64,000 bases of DNA, taken from Prinia subflava. Taxonomy: Eukaryota; Chordata; Aves; Passeriformes; Cisticolidae. Below are positions 61,946 through 64,000 of the stretch, piece after piece. Both the position numbers and the translations under genes were made by a program. Location of the stretch: positions 35,403,583 through 35,467,582 of the forward strand of contig NC_086253.1 of the NCBI RefSeq assembly GCF_021018805.1, written 5' to 3'. The notes under the pieces were generated by a model. It made no database searches. It saw nothing but the letters and a program-made list of their open reading frames with translations, and was not told the origin of the DNA. Within the stretch, counting starts at the first letter, position 1; the number at the start of each line of letters is the position of its first letter.

Positions 61946-63701
61946 ACAACACAAACAGCCTTTGGCTGTCAGGCAGTAGGTGCCTGGCCATGTGTGTGTC
62001 AACAGATCATTGCAGAATGCAGATCTCTTAGGAATTAAAGTTGCACACTAAAGCTTCTTCACATTTTGATGATCTTCCCCTCCATATACCCATGAGTACA
62101 CTAGATATAGTGTGGTTGGGAACTTTGGATCTCATATCTAAACCCTGTTAAGTATTTCCCCATTATTTTTCCTCCATGGCATTCTCAAAGCACACCCATT
62201 GGGTAGATTACTCTTTTTTGCATTGAAGAAATACATTGAAAATGGAATATGAAGTTGCCCCCTGAAAATGAATGCATTCGGGTTGACTCATGTAAGATAG
62301 AGGACTGACAGCTTCTACTTTTGCAGTGACTTGTAACAAAGGACTACTTTATCTTCGGGATTTACTGAAGGATTATAATGCTGATTGAAGATAGGCCTTT
62401 TTGGAACACCATGTAAGGGAACTAAGTCATACTAAGCAATATGTTTAGTGACAAAAGATTCTCTTTGATAGCTCATATTGGATAATTTATAACACACTGA
62501 CATCATCTTAATGTATTCTTTTTTTATGCTCTTTTCTTAAACATTTCAACTTCTAAGTTATGGGACAGGAAAAACTCGATGGAATAGACAATATGCTTAG
62601 AAAACTTGTCCTTGCACTAAAGAAGAAGGAATGGAAAACACAGTGGCACAGAACACCATGTGACTTGACTGAAATGATTTTAGTGAATCTGGAGAATTTG
62701 CTAAAAACCTAAAACTAACCCTTAATGTACAGAGGATAAATGCAAAATGCTATGTCCACCAAAAAAATCACATATATAAAATGAGTAATAACTAAAAAGG
62801 CAGAAGATGAGATACTGTGGCAAGCTATTTAATTTAGTCAATACTAGTTTGTGGTTGCAAGACATTTCAAACGGAAAGGTAATTTACTATAAAAGACAGA
62901 AGGGATCCAGCTCTGTTAAGAGTTAGTTACTTTACTGAAATACTGTCTGGTTTGGAAGTGAGAGACAGACAAGCTTCAGGGATTCCACCAGGAAAGTGTG
63001 ACACTAATTTTAACACTTTAAAATTTGAGGTGTGAAGAAAGAACAAATTCTTTTTTTATCTTTAAAGGTTAAGTCTACAGAGGAATATGTGATAACTCTT
63101 GCAGTGTAGTGGAAATGCTGAATAACTTTTTTGCTACTAAGGAAGTAAATAGTTTTGTACAGTAAAGAGGTGGAAGAGTAAATAATTTTGTTGTTTTTTT
63201 AGGATGAGGATGTGGTTTTTTATTTGGATTTGGTTTAGAGTTTTTCTTGTTTAAAAATGGTTAAGTTTGATAAAAAAATAAATTAATTTATTATGATTCA
63301 GAAGAGGTGGAAGAATGTATTTAACCAAAGATTTTCCCAGAAATTTAGCAAATATCTCTGACATAAGTATTTGTTTCTTATACTGTTTTTCTGTTGACCA
63401 TCTTTTTTTCATAAGAATAGTTGATTAACAAGCAAATTTTATTGATTACAAATGGCAGTCTAGGCACTGAAGAGGGATGTAAATATTACATTGTGCTTTG
63501 TTTAGAAAAGGATTCATTATTCTGCCTGTACCCTTTAATAATGTAACAAATGAAGAAATAAAAATTCACAGTACCTTTTTGTATTCATTGTGAGATTTTA
63601 CTGGCAGTGGAAATCACTATATTTTGAGGGTACTCAAAGTCAAGATACTTACGTGCAGTAATATGTGAACAGGAGTAGATTTCAGGAAAACGACATCCTT
63701 A
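61946..63701. other. AT-rich non-coding stretch
   Basis: No gene or repeat recognised. A strong donor-like word in minus sense (CTGCAC then GTAAGTATC, about 63646-63657) has no clear coding partner. Confidence 0.55.
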
Positions 63702-63962
63702 ACAGATTTCAGTGTGAGGTATTTCAATGTCATCTGTGTGCCATTTGGGTAGTCTTATCCATCCACTTATGTGCATATTGTGCAAGAATATAATCTCACT
63801 GAATATATCAAGTGGCAGTTCGAGAAGCTGAGTACATCCGCACCAGAGATGGATTATCAATTTTGATTCACCATGACAGGATATACAACGAAGAGCAGTT
63901 TGCTTGCAAACAGGATGGAGTTTGGATGTAAGCCTGGAAATTCTTTGTCCTTGAGTCCACGA
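63702..63962. other. Block open on both strands near the right edge (exon lead, weak)
   Basis: On the plus strand 63803-63928 is open for 42 codons, with a charged, natural-looking product (AVREAEYIRTRDGLSILIHH, then DRIYNEEQFACKQDGVWM). A possible donor GTAAGC lies at 63928 and a weak acceptor at 63818. On the minus strand 63702-63962 is open for 87 codons (no early ATG). Both cannot be coding and neither matches a family I can name with confidence. Open runs of this size are expected by chance several times in 64 kb. Confidence 0.15.
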
Positions 63963-64000
63963 TCAAACGTGTGTCAGCACTTCTTCAAGCAAATTTTTGG

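Noticed and set aside
63860..63945. Minus-strand peptide with TSKLHPVCKQ, briefly like the start of the glycoprotein-hormone-receptor hinge exon
   Set aside because: Similarity covers only about 14 residues, rests on memory, and does not continue downstream, where a real exon would be strongly conserved.
1..64000. CRISPR arrays, operons, phage or bacterial mobile elements
   Set aside because: No regularly spaced repeats or prokaryotic gene organisation; all evidence is of vertebrate DNA.

Overview
The window looks like a gene-poor, AT-rich stretch of a bird chromosome, probably a songbird. The main evidence is six CR1 retrotransposon pieces with avian-type 3' ends, several avian-type endogenous-retrovirus LTRs, and T-rich microsatellites of the GGTTT/GTTT/CAAAA kind. 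Bird origin is fairly secure. Passerine origin is inferred from the LTR families and rests on recall of family consensus sequences, not on a search.

I find no complete protein-coding gene. The longest open frames are about 110-120 codons; they are antisense to a CR1, lie in a GC-rich repeat-like block, or have no recognisable family. The window is best read as intergenic desert or one very large intron. Two weak exon candidates (48535-48618 plus strand; a both-strand open block at 63702-63962) are given as leads only.

Layout. 1-2625: unique AT-rich DNA. 2626-3013: decayed ERVL-like LTR (minus). 7955-8039: T-rich/GGTTT tract. 9070-9732: LTR-like block with a TATA box on the minus strand. 10090-10440: GC-rich, CpG-poor block, followed by an A-rich CAAA tract at 10892-11010. 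15146-15976: best-preserved CR1 (plus), with the broken C-terminal part of its reverse-transcriptase ORF. 16739-17317: nearly full-length decayed ERVL-like LTR (minus). 19640-20281: probable LTR with a duplicated TATA core promoter; part of it recurs at 23278-23379. 23725-24043: CR1 (minus). 31465-31560 and 34031-34086: CR1 scraps. 34532-35245: CpG-rich, apparently young solo LTR (minus) with a TATA box, a polyadenylation signal and a phased CCAAT array. 39376-40106: older LTR (minus). 43438-43486: T/GTTT tract. 43845-43901: possible tRNA-derived SINE head. 55855-55992: tandem duplication. 58774-58827: 54-base T run. 61064-61674 and 61900-61945: CR1 pieces (minus).

No operon, CRISPR, toxin, phage or other new system is visible. 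The most notable signals are that every orientable LTR points to the minus strand, the young LTR with its intact promoter layout, and the LTR with a duplicated core promoter.
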